Positions 25,885-37,725 of a stretch of 64,000 nt of DNA are shown here, piece after piece; the stretch's first letter is position 1; each line of letters begins with the position of its first letter. The stretch comes from Siphonodentalium dalli. Lineage: Eukaryota; Mollusca; Scaphopoda; Gadilida; Siphonodentaliidae. Below the pieces are notes generated by a model, which saw only the letters and a program-made list of their open reading frames with translations, made no database searches and was not told where the DNA came from. The position numbers were made by a program, and so were the translations under genes. Location: assembly GCA_032622095.1 (NCBI GenBank), contig CP136064.1, forward strand, positions 36,258,426 through 36,322,425, read 5' to 3'.

Positions 25885-26260
25885 GTAATGCTTATATGTA
25901 CTCAAATATATATAGTCCAAACAAGCAATATTACCACCTCCCAGCGTCGAGTGTGTATACGCAGTACTCCTTAAGCCCACGGCTCGCCGCAAGTGGCGTC
26001 GCCTACGTGGGCTTATACGTAATACAAATAACATTTCGCCTCGGTCATGCTTATATGTACTCAAATATGTATAGTCCAAACAAGCAATATTACCACCTCC
26101 CAGCGTCGAGTGTGTATACGCAGTACTCCTTAAGCCCACGGCTCGCCGCAAGTGGCGTCGCCTACGTGGGCTTATACGTAATACAAATAACATTTCGCCT
26201 CGGTCATGCTTATATGTACTCAAATATGTATAGTCCAAACAAGCAATATTACCACCTCCT
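25885..26260. repeat. 159-bp tandem repeat open on both strands, with internal inverted repeat
   Basis: The block from 'cagcgtcgagtgtgtatacg' occurs at 25942 and 26101 (period 159 bp), essentially identical, with partial copies outside. Because 159 is 53 codons, one plus frame (25896-26357) and one minus frame (25798-26238) both stay open and repeat every 53 residues. Each unit holds an inverted repeat, TAAGCCCACG against CGTGGGCTTA. I regard it as satellite DNA, not coding. Confidence 0.85.
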
Positions 26261-26379
26261 TAACTATGCCCCCCCCCCGCTCCCCATTATGCTGATATAT
26301 CTATATTTGCGAATGTCTGTTTGTCTGTATATCTGTATGTCTGACTGTTCAATATAAATTCTCGTGAGACTATCCAGAT

Positions 26380-27860
26380 GGCACCAAAGGGTCTAACGGG
26401 GGTAACGTTTTACGAGGAAGATAATGGTGCGGTTAGAATTTTCGTAAGTGACGCTGTTGTTGTCATGGGAGAAAAGGGGGAGGGGAGGCAACAAATTTGC
26501 TCGCCGATTTCCATCAAACTTATACGAAATCCTCTCCATGCTATTAGGAATCTAATGGTGTGGTTTAAAGATGCCAAAAATGGCACCGTTCGAGTTAGTG
26601 TGCATGGAAGAGGATAGGGGCACCAACATTGATTACAATATTTGTAGGTCTTATTTCCACCAAATTGATACACATTCTTCTCCATGATACAATGAATTTA
26701 ATCGTTTGATTTAAAGATGCCAAATTGGCGCCGTTTTGGATGAGCGATGGCTGACTATATTTGATAAGAATTTGTTTAGTCGCTGATTAACACCAAAGTT
26801 ATAAATAATCATTTCCATGATATCAGGGGTCTAATCGTACAACTTAAAGCTGCAAAGGGTGGCGTCATTCGAGTCAGGGGTGCACTGAAGGGGAGAAGGT
26901 CACCAAAATTAATAACAAATATATTTAGCGTCGATTTGCACCAAATTGTCAAACATTCTTCTCCATGATGCGAGAGGAATCTCATCGTGTGATTTAAAGA
27001 CGCCAACATGGTGCCTTTTGGGTGGGAGATGGGGGGGGGGGTCACTCAATGTGATAAGAAGTTATTTAGTCGCAAATTACCACAAACTTATACATAATCA
27101 TCTCCATAATATCAGGAGTCTGATTGTGTGGTTTAAAGATGTCAACAGTGTTCAAGTCATGGGGGCATGGAGGCGTGCCTATATTTGCGAATGTATTTGT
27201 CTGTCTGTCCTATATAACTTCACACAGGACCATCTAGATAGCACCAAGGGAGTCTAATAGGGGTAACCTTTTACGAGGAAGATAATGGTGTGGGTTAGAA
27301 TTTTCTAAAGTGACACCGTTGGTGTCATGACCAGAACAGGGCGGGTAGTAAAAATTATGAACTATTTTTGTCGCCTTTTTCCACCATACTTGTACATAAT
27401 CATCTCCATGATGTGGCGCCGTTCTAGTCAGGGTGCACATATGGGGAGAGGGGCACAAATTGATACATATTCTTCTCCGCGATATGAGGAATCTATAATC
27501 GTGTGGTCTAAAGACGCCAAATTGGTGCCGTATGGATGAGAGATGGGGGCACTCAAAAAAATTTAATAAGAATATGTTTAGTCGCCGATAACCACTCATA
27601 AATAATCATCTCGTGTCAGGAGTCTAATGCACGCGGATTAAATGTGTCAAAAGTCATGAATGGAGAGGGGAGGGGCACCATAGTAGATACAAATATGTTT
27701 AGCACTAATTTCCGTTCTTCTCCAATGATACGAGGAATCAAATCATGTGGGTTAACGACGCCACCGTTTGGGTCAGGGATGGGGAGAGGAGGGCACTAAC
27801 ATTGAACAGAATGTTTTAATCACCGATATTCACCAAAAGTTATATAGTGTAATTCTCCAC
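26380..27860. repeat. ~140-bp degenerate tandem repeat, about ten copies
   Basis: Landmarks 'ttctccatgat' plus 'aggaatctaatcgtgtgg', 'tttaaagatgcca' and 'ggggcaccaa' recur near 26530, 26680, 26811, 26960, 27101, 27400, 27470, 27609 and 27719. Unit about 130-150 bp, strongly diverged. All short open frames here are repeat by-products. Confidence 0.8.
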
Positions 27861-30780
27861 AATTCGTTCTAATGAGATTTTGGCGTTCACATTTTACAAC
27901 CTCGATAAATGGTGACCGAATTAAATCACTTGAACAATGATATCTTCTCAACTGTCATATATATATGGAGACGGGAATCAGGGCATACATATAGGGAGTA
28001 AGTAATACAGATACATAGAAGTATATTTATCATTCTACTTATTAAATATATATATTCTTGCAAATGGCTCATGCATTATAACACAATTGAGTCTGTCCCA
28101 TTCAAGATATTTTCCCAAAAAAAGATACTATTTGTCAATAGAGATGGAAGTATATAGACGGCATGTTCAAAACTCATAGTCAGTGTGCAGTCAAATATAG
28201 TTTCTTCTGAGATAAATGAAACAGTCAGTAACATTTTATCAAAAGTAGGAAAAGCAATCATAGCATTTTACCAAAAGTAGGAAAATATGCAAATGTTGGT
28301 CTAAAAACAACAAATTCCCCAATAATAATTTTTTGTAAATTAAAACTACAAGAACGATTTCAACCTATTGCTGGCGTGAATTTTTCAACAAATGTTTATG
28401 TCAGATAGGAAATTTCCACCTGTTGAAAATAATTACCAAAGTTGGAGAAGAATGAGACACCCCCGTCGTCACGTCGCTGGTGCTTCATCAGCATCGTTGC
28501 TCATATGGAATCAAGGAGATAATGTGTTCTAGAGTCGGGGAGCGAGTAGACTGTGGAATGCTAAAGGTGAAGATAACTGAAGAATGACCTTCACCTGATG
28601 CATGCGATACGTTATTAAAGGATGACATCGCGTTTATTTTATTTGTACATCATATCTAAATAATTTAAACTGGCGAATGAATGGGAGAATGGATTTCTGT
28701 GAGCGGGAAATTTATTTAACTAGCTGCTGTAGTTCTGAGTTTTTCCAGATCAAATTTGGCTGTGGGATAGCCCTATCGTACACTTGGATTTATTTTTAAA
28801 AAGTAAACACATGACCTATGGTTTTTCTCGCATTTTCGTGATCAACTGGTGTCAATCTAGCTGGGCAAACATCACTGGCATGGCCTGCAGGCTTCAATTC
28901 ACTGAATTTGGCCGAAACGTTAACACTGTCGCCTTTGGGAAACCATTAAGTTCAGTGATTCCATATACCCAGCTGAGTAGAACCGAGTCTACGAGAAGCA
29001 GAGTCGTTATTTCGTGGGAATCCGGGTTCAGAATCCGAATCCGATTACGGAGGCCGGGCTAATTCCCGATTCTAGGTCAGATTGTGAAATCCACGTGGTC
29101 TTCGATACTATGTTTAATGTTCTCACAGCGTCAAATATGGCTCATGTATTTGACACAAGTATCATTTGTATCTTATAGTTATAAAGTTCATGTTTGTTGT
29201 GAAAGTCATTATTTGCTTCTATGTGTATATACATGGCACTTAATTAGCTGCCAATCCGACTTAATCGCATCTTTTTTTCAAGTTAAGGTGTGTTTATTGT
29301 TGAGGGCAAGCATTTCAAACAGCTCTATGTCTCCTGAATCAAATTCCGAAGACGTTGTGGAAAACACATGAAATTTGTCAGTTGTACAGGGACGTGGCGA
29401 TAGGGGTTGGTTGGCTGTCTCGACCCCCCCTCGCCCCCGAACTTTGGTACAATTTTCTTAGCTGTACAGTCATTCATACGTGAGGCAAATCAGGATTATT
29501 TTGACTAACTGTTCCATATAATGATACGTACAAACCAGCAAACTCAACAAACAAGCCCGATTTTAAATAAATACATATACAATCTTATGACTAATATATG
29601 TTAAACTTGTTTTTTTAGTCATGTTGCTTTACCATTACTAATTATTTATTTTTCAGTGTAATAACATATGTGAGAGGGGGGTACCATGAAATGAGTCAGC
29701 ACTTGTCCTCCAATCTCGTTGTCTGTATAAACAGATGTATGTGTTATATATCATGTGTTATCTAAATTTGACAAATATTTTTAAATAAATGTGTCTAAAT
29801 TAAACTTTGGTACATTTCCAGAAGTTCTAAATGTCATGCATGACACAACATTAGTTGGACATTAATTTGACACCATATATAGGTTGGAATTGTTCTCATT
29901 GTTTGATTTATTTCAACCAGTAAAAGTTGGTTATATTCCAATCTTAGGGTGTGTCAAGTTGGATATTTCCAAGGGGGTGAAAATGGAATTCTGCGAACCT
30001 GTGAGATTGATGTTTGGTTCAGGGTGTGTGGTGCAGTTGGTCGGAAATTTGAGGAAACCTCTAGCCATGACACTAGAACTTGTACGTGTGGGTACATAAT
30101 CAATAAATTGACTGACATTTGCACCACATAGTCCTGAGATCATAGCATAAGCTTTACATTTGTGTTTGTGCGATTGGGAGATGAGTTCACGTGCGATCAC
30201 AAAACCACACCATTAGCTGCATGGGCAAAGCTTTATTTTCCAACTGTTGTACAGCACGTTGGCCTAAAAATGTCTGAGTTTCTTATACAGAGACTATTGT
30301 GTAAAATGACTGCATTTAACGAAACGACACATTTTTAATATGAAATTGCTAAAGGAATTGATAGTACATACGTATATCTGATAACCCATCTATATAAAAT
30401 AATCCTACTATTTCTTGAATAAGAAGGAACATATAATAACGAACAAAGCAGAAGACATATATATGCAGGTTCACGTTAATTCGGTCAATGGTGACGTATC
30501 CACCGAATTTGAAAAGGACATGCCTTCGGGCGGTATTTTATGGGTGGAATTATGAAATGAACATGATATGATGAAAGTGACAATGAAATCGACAATGCTT
30601 TGCTTCAAGTTCGCGTTCAACCGAAGTGCTCCCCCAGCGTTGCTATCAATAACATTATTATTTGGCTAATTTCAGTAATATTCTTCCCGTTTACAGTCGA
30701 TAACACAAATTTGTCTCCGCATTTAAATTTTTTTGATATAGTTCCTTTATATTTTATTGTGTTTTTTTTAAACTCAGAGG
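27861..30780. other. No gene recognised; part of an interspersed repeat at 28995-29060
   Basis: AT-rich DNA. The 28995-29060 stretch, containing 'agagtcgttatttcgtggga' and 'cagaatccgaatccg', has an inverted relative at 30800-30990, giving Arg/Ile-rich open frames in both. I see nothing else I can support. Confidence 0.5.
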
Positions 30781-30799
30781 TGGCGAAATCTCGGTGTGT

Positions 30800-30990
30800 T
30801 TACATTACGAACATTTGAGTCCGTAATCGAAATCCGAATCCGAATCTGGATTACCACGAGATTACGATTACGGTCTGTTCGTTTACTGATTCTGGTCTGT
30901 TCGTTTACCGAACAAGTCGTACGGGCACTAATCCATAATCTGAATCCAGATTCTGTATCGAGATTCCCACGAAATAACGACTCAGGCGAT
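30800..30990. repeat. Interspersed repeat, inverse of 28995-29060
   Basis: 'cccacgaaataacgactc' (30964) is the inverse of 'gagtcgttatttcgtggg' (29001). The block also has internal copies of 'cgaatccgaatc' and 'ggtctgttcgttta' (twice, 30873 and 30894). Confidence 0.65.
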
Positions 30991-31544
30991 AATGAACCCG
31001 GCCGCAGAAAGAGAGCGTGGCGGCTTTCGGACAATAAATATTGTCTCAATCGAATGAGGAAAAACTGACGGAGAAAGCTGTCAGGTGCACATGATGTGAG
31101 TTTGGTACCAAAGCACAACATGACCCCACCCACACATATCAAGGATGTGCTGATACATGTTCGTGCGTATATGGAGAGCACATGTAATGTTCAGATAATT
31201 TAATATTATTGACATTATTGCTATATATCACATTCGAAAATAATACACGTATATATATTTAATAATATGAGTTTGGTTTTCGACCGCGCATACATGTATT
31301 TCACAGTCATGGTATACGGATATCAATGGGATTATGATTCTAAAGTTGTCGTTTTTAGTTTCACTGATAGTGTTTATGTATATGTTACGCCATATTCTAT
31401 TGTGGGGTTAACCAATTCCCATTGTTTGTCTGTAAACCCCCTCCATGTGTAGCCCACGAATTTATCATCATGTTTATTCGGTACGCAATGAAAGCATTTA
31501 TACGGCAGCGTAGAACCGCAACACTATTGTATATTTCAAGTTAG

Positions 31545-31615
31545 GTTAATAATCTGTTTAAACATATTACTATTATGTTTAAAAATATTGGTAATCTGTT
31601 TAAACAGAATAATTA
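31545..31615. repeat. Left subterminal TTTAAA palindromes
   Basis: Variants of 'aatctgtttaaacagatt' occur three times at 25-30 bp spacing ('taatctgtttaaacat', 'attatgtttaaaaat', 'taatctgtttaaacag'). Confidence 0.75.
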
Positions 31616-31659
31616 AATACCCCCTAGAAACACCCGACCCCCACCCATCACCTCCGGTG

Positions 31660-31935
31660 GGGTTACCACCCGAGGGGGGTGAAAATGTGGTATGGACCAT
31701 TTTCGAGAACGGAAATGATTTCGACCGATTTGACGGTATGGGTGGGTGGCCCGCCCCTGGGTGGGTGGCCCGCCCCAAATATCAACAGAAACACTCCTAC
31801 CCCCCCCCACATATCACCCGTGGTATGGATCATTTTCGGAAACGGTAAGAATTTCGGTCAATTTGATGAGTGTGTGTCCCGCCCTAAATACTCACTAGAA
31901 ACGTCTCAAACCTTACACCCGGGGGTACACTCTTA
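31660..31935. repeat. ~130-bp direct duplication inside the 1.48-kb element
   Basis: 'tatggaccattttcgagaac' (31692) and 'tatggatcattttcggaaac' (31823) begin two related copies that each run to 'cccgccc...aaata' and 'agaaac'. A third, weaker copy starts at about 32735 ('tttggatcattttattcc'). Confidence 0.65.
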
Positions 31936-32715
31936 TGACTAATGTGTAGGTTTTCTACACACAATGTGTAGCCCTGCTACACAATCATTATTCAATTTTG
32001 ATCTTAAACATATTTGTGTAGTATATGTGTAGTTTCATATTCGTACGCAAATTGTGTAACAAATTTTACACATAAATGGGTAAATTTTTACACATCTATA
32101 CACAACTGTGTGTGTAAAATCAACACATATCCCTCACACATTTTGTAGACAAGAAATGCAAGTTCAGTAGTCCGACCTGTGGGTATAGTATTAAATATAT
32201 ATGCAGATGTATATGTTAAAACTTCCATGGAGCATAGTGGTATGTAGTATTTTGTTCTGTACTGTGAGTTTTTGCTTTGAATGAACAAACCAGGGTCGAG
32301 GCGTGATTGCATAATATTAGTATTATCACAACAATCATAACAAGAGTCTAAGGGCAGTAATCGCCATGAAAGTTTTCACAAATAAATCCTCATATACTAT
32401 TAATACTAAACCCACAAATTGGAATTCTGAACTTACATCCTTGTCTACGATCGCTGTAGATTGTATTCCAAAAAATATACTCAAACAATATGGCCGTCAC
32501 GTAGCAGACTATGAAACTGAAGGCACCGCAATGCGCATGCGCTACGTTCTTACACAATTGTGTGTAACAAAATATACACATTATGTGTAGAACGGCACTT
32601 GGTCAATGTATTTGTATGTAAAACTACACATTGCTATGTGTATTAACCAGGTTTACACATTTATTACACATTTGATGTGTAATCGTTTCTACACATTAGC
32701 TATAAGAGTGTACCA
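31923..32715. mobile_element. Nested ~790-bp element with TGTGTA arrays near both ends
   Basis: Left 'ggtacactcttatgactaat' then 'gtgtag' is matched by the inverse of 'ctacacattagctataagag' then 'tgtacc' at 32690-32715. Inside each end (31940-32112 and 32546-32700) are dense TGTGTA/TACACA half-sites as at 19.24-19.68 kb. No transposase. Probably a MITE inserted in the 1.48-kb element. Confidence 0.65.
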
Positions 32716-32879
32716 TCCCAAGGGAGTGAAAATCTGGTTTGGATCATTTTATTCCTTGTTTATTTGGGGTGAGGGTGATGGGGGGGGGGGGGTCTAGGTT
32801 GTATTTGGTGCGGGTCACCCACCCATGCTGTCAAATTGACTGAAAAAGACATGTTTTTTTCGATTAGGAAAAAAAATAC

Positions 32880-32945
32880 AACAGATTAGTAATCTGTTTA
32901 AACAGATTACTAATTTGTTTAAACAGATTACTAATCTGTTGAAAT
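32880..32945. repeat. Right subterminal AGTAATCTGTTTAAACAGATTACT palindromes
   Basis: A perfect 24-bp palindrome, arms AGTAATCTGTTT and AAACAGATTACT, at about 32886-32909 followed by overlapping variants. This is the counterpart of the left subterminal repeats. Confidence 0.85.
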
Positions 32946-33177
32946 ATACAATAGTGTGGCGGTTTTACGCTGCCGTACATTTCACAAAATGTGTTGTATG
33001 ATGCCTTTTAGTTTGTTTTAATCTTTAGATTCATAAATATGCAAAATCGGCCCAGATGTTTGCTCGGCCATATACCAAGATCTTAAATGTGATCACCTTC
33101 GCGAACCATATGCTGTCAGGTTTAGCTTATTACGTGGGTTTATCTGACAAATATTAAGCTCATGTGCACCAGCCCGA

Positions 33178-33581
33178 GTAAGATAAGATAATGATTTATT
33201 GGCAAAAACATCCACACGAGGACAGTTTGCTAATACAATGGATAATAGTATAAACAAAAACGTGTGATAATAAGACATACAAGAACAAATTACATGCTGA
33301 GATGTACAAGGAGTCTCCGTAGCATGTATTATATTTATGGTTACATAACTGTTATTTGTTCAGCACGAGCATCGAAGAAGCGACGGATCAGTTTACATAT
33401 TATTCGTGGTAGAGTGGGACAGCCATTTGTCAATATAGTAATAAATTGATCGTTTGCGTTAATGCGTGGAAAATTTTGATTATGGTTAACCATTGACTCG
33501 AAAAGTTCTTTTCGTAGTTGTGAATATGCAGTGCATTCCATAAGGAAATGTATTTCATCTTCTACGACATTATCGAGTAAT
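33178..33581 (-). mobile_element. 3' end of a second non-LTR retrotransposon family
   Basis: Minus-strand reading gives 'VVEDEIHFLMECTAYSQLRK' and then 'ELFESM', the Cys-containing extreme C-terminus of many Jockey/CR1-type reverse transcriptases (EIHFL.EC..Y..LR..L), ending at a stop near 33341. About 160 bp of 3' UTR follow, with AATAAA-like sequence and a short TTATC-type tail at about 33180-33195. The 5' truncation is near 33581. Confidence 0.7.
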
Positions 33582-33841
33582 GATTAATCAAATCCGATTT
33601 GCCTGTCGCAATGCCTCGGTGTTGACCCAAGACGCCACAAACATCCAATCTCGCTACTCTCATCAACCGATACGATTTTTGCTCAAACGAACTTTTCTGT
33701 ATGTGTGCAGTTCTGTATCTGCCCGCCCACACTGGTGTATATGTACACATGTACACATATCTACTACACCAAAGTAAACCCACCCTAAATCAAGCAGAAT
33801 CGTTCTTGGACACATCGTTTCGTATAATCAATACGCATGTA

Positions 33842-34850
33842 TGACAAGAAAACCATAATCAGAAATGGTAACGCCCTCAATATCATATTATTAGCCATAA
33901 ATATAAATTATAATATAAAATATATTGGTTACATGAATGTACAGCCTCGAAATTCCGTTAAAACAACTAATCCTTCAAATTATTACAAAAAAACTCGGCT
34001 TATTACTGCAGGTTTCTCTTTCACCACACCAGAAAGCTTCTAAATGCGGATCAAAAATCGGAGGCATTGTGTTCCCACCAAGAGTGCATGACCAGCCATT
34101 GTTCATACCTAAACATCGAAAGCAATTAACGCGGTCATAATAGTTACATACTGCAACTATAAGATATCCAGCGAATACACACCTCACGAAAACCCGAAAT
34201 GTGTTGTCCTGCGAGAAATCCCATCGCTATAGCTCAATTTGAAACGGCCATATTAGCTCTCATACACTAGCCTAAAACAATAAAGCTTCTCAAATCATCG
34301 GCATAGTCAACAGAACTTTTATGAACTTGGACATCGACACTTTCTAATCACTTTCTACATAAGCATGGTCAGGCCTATCATCGCATACTGTAACTCTGCA
34401 TGGAGCCCACATCACAAATATCAAAGCATTGTGTAATTTAATTTGTGTTAGAGAAATACAAAGAAAAGCAACGAAACTAGTTCGTCAAATCAAAACTCTA
34501 TGCTACCGAGACCGAATGATAAGACTCAATCTGATCTCTTTAAAATATCGAATATTTAGAGGAGATCTAATCGAGGTATATAAACTGTTGAATGGCCATT
34601 ACAATATCAATGCCTGTGGTCTATATGTATTAGAAAGATATTCATCTGGAAGAACAATAGGACATAATAAAAAGCTACAGATGCCCATTGTTAACAAGGC
34701 CATAGGAACATATTTTTTCACGCAGCGGGTGGTAAATAGCTGAAACTTCGCTGTTGAGGCTCCAACACTCGATCAAATCAAAATATACATATAATCATTC
34801 TTCTATTATATAAAATACGTGTTCGACGACAAGTAATACACAGACAAACT
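33842..34850 (+). mobile_element. 5'-truncated non-LTR retrotransposon, copy B
   Basis: Second copy of the family at 22518-23643, same orientation, sharing the same apparent start ('acaagaaaacca') and long near-identical runs. It carries a short insertion around 34434-34445 and lacks the full (ATG)n tail. The RT part is the same C-terminal fragment as in copy A. Confidence 0.75.
34265..34800 (+). pseudogene. Reverse transcriptase C-terminal part, copy B
   Basis: The plus frame at 34429-34743 includes 'REIQRKATKLVRQIKTLCYR' and 'LKYRIFRGDLIEVYKLLNGH'. Upstream, in another frame, 'MVRPIIAYCNSAWSPHHKYQ' at about 34364-34425 is the preceding thumb motif. Downstream, 'YFFTQRVVNSWN' is followed by a frame-shifted 'VEAPTLDQ', the standard C-terminal tail. 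The palm with FADD is absent. Confidence 0.8.
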
Positions 34851-35505
34851 ATTCGGTTTTTGGTCGTATTGATCAAAACCAAATCTGAAACCTGGGGTAT
34901 TGAAGTATTGCTTCAAATCCCATATTGGATTCCATGAAGTAAGCAAGCGTTATCGTTACTGTTGCTCGTTGCATGCGGGCGTGGGCCGCCATTTTCGACT
35001 CGGAGGCTTCTAAAACTACAATATTATAGTCCAGAAATCATGGCAAACAACTTCGACTCGGTTCATTGGGTGGTCACATATATATTCCAAGGTGGCTGGA
35101 CTATCTGGACTTTGTGAATTTGGTTGAGATTTTCACAGGTATTTATTTATAAACTAATTATAGAATGCTTTCAACTTTGCACGAAATCTTCATACATGCG
35201 TTTTCAATCTGTCTGCACTAGAAGTTCAGTCTCACACACACACTCAGTCTTCCACTGCATGTCAGGAACATGCATGTGGGTGCCATCATGATGGAGACGT
35301 GACAGAACATTTCAAGCTCAACAAAAAAAAAATTAAGCATTCTTCATCAATCATGGATAGGACATGACATTTCCATTAAAAAGTCTTTAAAAAAGACATT
35401 TATTTGATAAAAAGCTGTCAATAGTGTCATGCTGTTTGAAAATTATCATGATTCATGGCAATTTATTAGGTCTAGGTGTATGGGGGCCATGCATTTTCAC
35501 ATGTA
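34851..35505. other. No feature recognised
   Basis: Moderately AT-rich DNA with no gene, array or inverted repeat I can support. Confidence 0.45.
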
Positions 35506-36145
35506 TCCGTTATTTGCGCTTAACCATAAGCACAAATTACTTACGCTTAAGTGAAAATTATTTACGCTAAAGCACAAATTATTTACGCCGAAATGCATAT
35601 GATAAACACCTAAGCTCAAATAATTTACACTTAAGCACAAATGGATCATATTTATGCTTAAGCGCAAATAAGGAATAATGTTAAAAGTATGGGAGGCGGT
35701 TTTTCACATTTATTAATGTATTATTCTTAAGAGCAAATAATTATTCTTAAGCCTTAATATTTGCGTTTAAGAATAATTCACTTATGCTTAAGCTTAAATC
35801 ATTTATGCATAAGCATAATGCATCTGAATTACGCTTCCATTATGCCGAAGTGTAATTCATTGTTGCATAAGCGCGCGATTCATTTACGCATAAGTGTATT
35901 CAATTCTTCACCTATCTTACCTCAGGTATAATGGTATATCTTATGTAGTTTACTGGCTTTAATAATGTGATTATGTAGGTGCATCCATTTCAGCTTGAGG
36001 GCATCTAATTGAGAATGTATATGAATGCTGCTTAAGCCTAAATGAAGTCATAACTCTATAACGCTTTAGCATTATGTAATGTCTACTTTACGCTTAAGCG
36101 TAAGTTAAGAAGCACAATTCACTTACGCTTAAGTGCAGTTAGCTA
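35505..36145. repeat. CTTAAG-centred palindromic repeat array
   Basis: Variants of 'tttacgcttaagcacaaatt' recur at roughly 28-bp spacing, then less regularly. By eye there are nine CTTAAG hexamers in about 640 bp, usually inside a longer dyad such as ACGCTTAAGCGT (about 36092-36103) or near-dyads GCATAAGC. Half-units (GCATAA, GCACAAAT) face both ways. Confidence 0.8.
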
Positions 36146-36270
36146 ATACATACGAAAAAGGCCTCCCATATAAAAGGGAATCCAAGATTAGTTATTGGTT
36201 GAAAGATAATTATAGAACAGCCTAGAGTGACTCTCCTTATCTAGATGCACGCAGGCCTGCAGTGAAAGAC

Positions 36271-36380
36271 TGATCCGACTCTTTAGACTGATCGGTCTAT
36301 TTTAGACCGATCAGCCTAATATTGGCTATCTTAGACCGATCAATATAATGGATCTATTTTAGACCGATCAAGCTAATAAA
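36271..36380. repeat. TTTTAGACCGATCA repeats, ~29-bp period, inverted first copy
   Basis: 'tttagaccgatca' occurs at about 36301, 36330 and 36358. Just before, 'ctgatcggtcta' (36288-36299) is the inverse, forming a hairpin with the first direct copy (4-nt loop). The core AGACCGATCGGTCT is dyad-symmetric. Confidence 0.8.
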
Positions 36381-37725
36381 GGTCAATATGTGGACCACAC
36401 AGACCTGTCTATACATCGGAAACAACTAGAATGTGTTCTATCATTAAATTTGAGTCAGTTATCATTAATGTCCTGTTAAATTATACTACATCTATAGTAT
36501 AGATGGTCAGTTTTGTATTTTTGTCTCTCATTTCATTTCAACATTCTAGATCTTTCTTAATGTTTTGAAAATATTCACTGAAATGAAGTTCGAAACCAGG
36601 AGATTGTTATAAATGCATGTTACTGCATGGTTAACAAACTGTTTATATATACCTGCAGATGAAATAATAATAAAATTAATATTACTATCTGATAATTTTT
36701 CATTAATTAATCATTTAATCAAAATGAATATAATTATGTTGCAACATAGACATAAAAATTTGACGGGCTTACCAAGGCTAAGTGGTTACTTATAGTCTTA
36801 TACCACCCCACCCACTGAATAATTATTGTTTTAAATATAAAAACTTCATGATGTTATATTTATATGAACATAACTGCGCACCGTTCAGTAATAGACCCGA
36901 TGTTTACGACCTATTACTATCTTGTAACAAATTACACACAAAAAATTATTTACATGTATTCGTATTTTCGAATTATTGAAAATTATGAAATTAGCACATG
37001 CTGCAAGCCCACTGAGCCTCACTTATGTCTACTTTATGCCCACGGACGCAAACAGGTAAGGCCATAAAGGCAGAAAATTAAGGCATACAAACTGATTACC
37101 GGTATAATTTTCCGTAAAAAAAGTGATGAAATAAATTACCTCAAACATAGACAGCTTTTATTTCCCCCATGGTCTGTCGGCAGATATATATTCTCCAAAT
37201 AAGTGTCTCCACGTTGAGATTAATGACCACTGTCAATGCGGTTCTACTTGTTGACTTATAAAATAAATTAAGAATTTGGTCATACATTCGTTCTTCGTGT
37301 GGAAATTCATGTTAAAGTACGAACATGTAGTCGGTCATGTCACTTAGGGACTTGGTTAGCCGAGACAACCCGGTCTGCCGGGACAACTTGTAACGTGCAA
37401 CCGGGGGTAAATTTATTCAATTAAAGTAGTGCCGAGGGTCTAACGACTGCACGCCATTAAAGGGACCTTTTCCCAACACGTGGGCCCGACAAGGATTTAT
37501 TTACCTGGATATGCTTTTGAATTTGGTAGCGTGTCACCTCTTGGGTCACAATAGATACCCCTTACTATAGCTGCCACCACCCTATTTTGGGGAAATAGGG
37601 AAACCGGTATACCTCCTAGGTGTACTACAAGGGTAAGACCTGTGTCCCTTGCTATGAAGAACAAAGTCAGAATTAAAATCAATAATGTTTATTGAATCAC
37701 AAATATACAAGTTTCCTCAATTATC
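36381..37725. other. No gene recognised
   Basis: AT-rich to 37300, then a GC-richer stretch (37330-37680) with CCGGGGG and CCTTTTCCC blocks. No open frame matches a family I know. Confidence 0.45.

Larger units (their letters stand above)
31501..32977. mobile_element. 1.48-kb non-autonomous element, TACGGCAGCGTA inverted ends
   Basis: The left end 'tacggcagcgtagaaccgc' at 31501 is matched by the reverse complement of the right end, 'tacggcagcgtaaaaccgc', at 32977. The match continues for about 60 bp through 'acactattgtatatttcaa' into 'aatctgtttaaaca'. Flanks are CATTTA (left) and CATTTC (right), a possible 5-bp duplication. No transposase is encoded. Near both ends lie copies of the palindrome AATCTGTTTAAACAGATT. 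Superfamily not recognised. Confidence 0.75.

Noticed and set aside
25798-26238. 146-residue minus-strand protein
   Set aside because: Produced by the 159-bp repeat, whose opposite strand is equally open.
35505-36145. CRISPR-like array of ~28-bp repeats
   Set aside because: The units are contiguous and divergent, without unique spacers.
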